A stretch of DNA of 5,515 nucleotides, taken from NCBI RefSeq assembly GCF_018373335.1, contig NZ_JAHAHH010000077.1, positions 1 through 5,515 of the forward strand, given 5' to 3'. This document shows, piece by piece, positions 5,407 to 5,515 of this stretch; position 1 is the first letter of the stretch; each line of letters starts with the position of its first letter. A program made the translations under genes and the position numbers. The notes beneath the pieces are model-generated. The model was not told where the DNA came from, searched no databases, and was given only the letters and a program-made list of their open reading frames with translations. Source of the DNA: Negativicoccus succinicivorans (GTDB taxonomy: Bacteria > Bacillota > Negativicutes > Veillonellales > Negativicoccaceae).

Positions 5407-5515
5407 ATGATTACGATGAATAGGGTTATACGAATATTGCTGATAGCGGTTTCATTTGTGTTGATAGTGTATGTGTCATCTTGGTTGGACATACAAACTC
5501 CGCATGGCGGGATGA
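5407..5515 (+). CDS. Start of a second small membrane-anchored protein, 3' end outside window
   Basis: ATG 5407 opens a frame that runs to the window edge (36 codons): MITMNRVIRILLIAVSF, then VLIVYVSSWLDIQTPHGGM. A basic start is followed by one hydrophobic segment (about 8-25) and then a polar region, the same layout as the protein at 4844. GGTAGGA (5393-5399) is a fair ribosome site 7 nt ahead; the second ATG at 5416 is an alternative start. It may be another immunity-type protein or simply an exported protein. The visible part is too short to identify. Confidence 0.55.
   Translation, partial: MITMNRVIRILLIAVSFVLIVYVSSWLDIQTPHGGM

Noticed and set aside
1..5515. CRISPR arrays, tRNA or rRNA genes, intact insertion sequences
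   Set aside because: No regularly spaced repeats, cloverleaf, rRNA-like stretch, transposase or paired terminal inverted repeats were seen.

Overview
The window is a mosaic. Its core is a GC-richer, bacterial Fur-type iron/siderophore/haem (or cobalamin) ABC uptake locus. It is flanked on both sides by AT-richer, rearranged accessory DNA. Strong AGGAGG Shine-Dalgarno sites and Gram-positive-like ABC proteins, together with remnants that look like contact-dependent toxin/immunity cassettes (usually a diderm trait), suggest a diderm Firmicute such as a member of the Negativicutes (Megasphaera/Dialister/Veillonella-like). This assignment is inference from style only and was not tested by any search.

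Left part (1-1339): the 3' two thirds of an AT-rich ABC exporter (end of the membrane domain plus a complete ATPase domain) run in from outside the window. Its stop codon is fused directly to a remnant of a second, ECF-type ABC ATPase. This remnant keeps only the signature/Walker B stretch and then runs into an unrecognised sequence. This looks like the decayed edge of a mobile or horizontally acquired ABC-transporter cluster.

Middle (1340-4360): an extended -10 promoter and a short hairpin leader precede a lipoprotein substrate-binding protein (1401-2384, +). Convergent to it is a two-gene operon on the minus strand: a FecCD/BtuC-type permease (4291 to 3281) and its ATPase (3281 to 2532), joined by a 1-nt stop/start overlap. 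The three proteins would form one importer: binding protein, permease, ATPase. Only the permease-ATPase operon has a clear Fur-like operator, which overlaps its promoter and points to iron-repressed uptake. The convergent 3' ends are separated by hairpins, including one terminator facing each way, and a hexamer tandem repeat.

Right part (4360-5515): first comes a minus-strand terminator and the last ~30 codons of a truncated gene. After a composition break, the plus strand carries a frameshifted glycine-rich C-terminal fragment. It is followed after 2 nt by a gene for a 160-residue protein with one N-terminal membrane anchor. A further C-terminus-like peptide tail lies in frame behind that gene, and then the start of another small membrane-anchored protein runs off the window. 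The tail / small gene / tail / small gene pattern resembles an array of orphan polymorphic-toxin C-termini with immunity genes. This is the most interesting, but least certain, part of the window.
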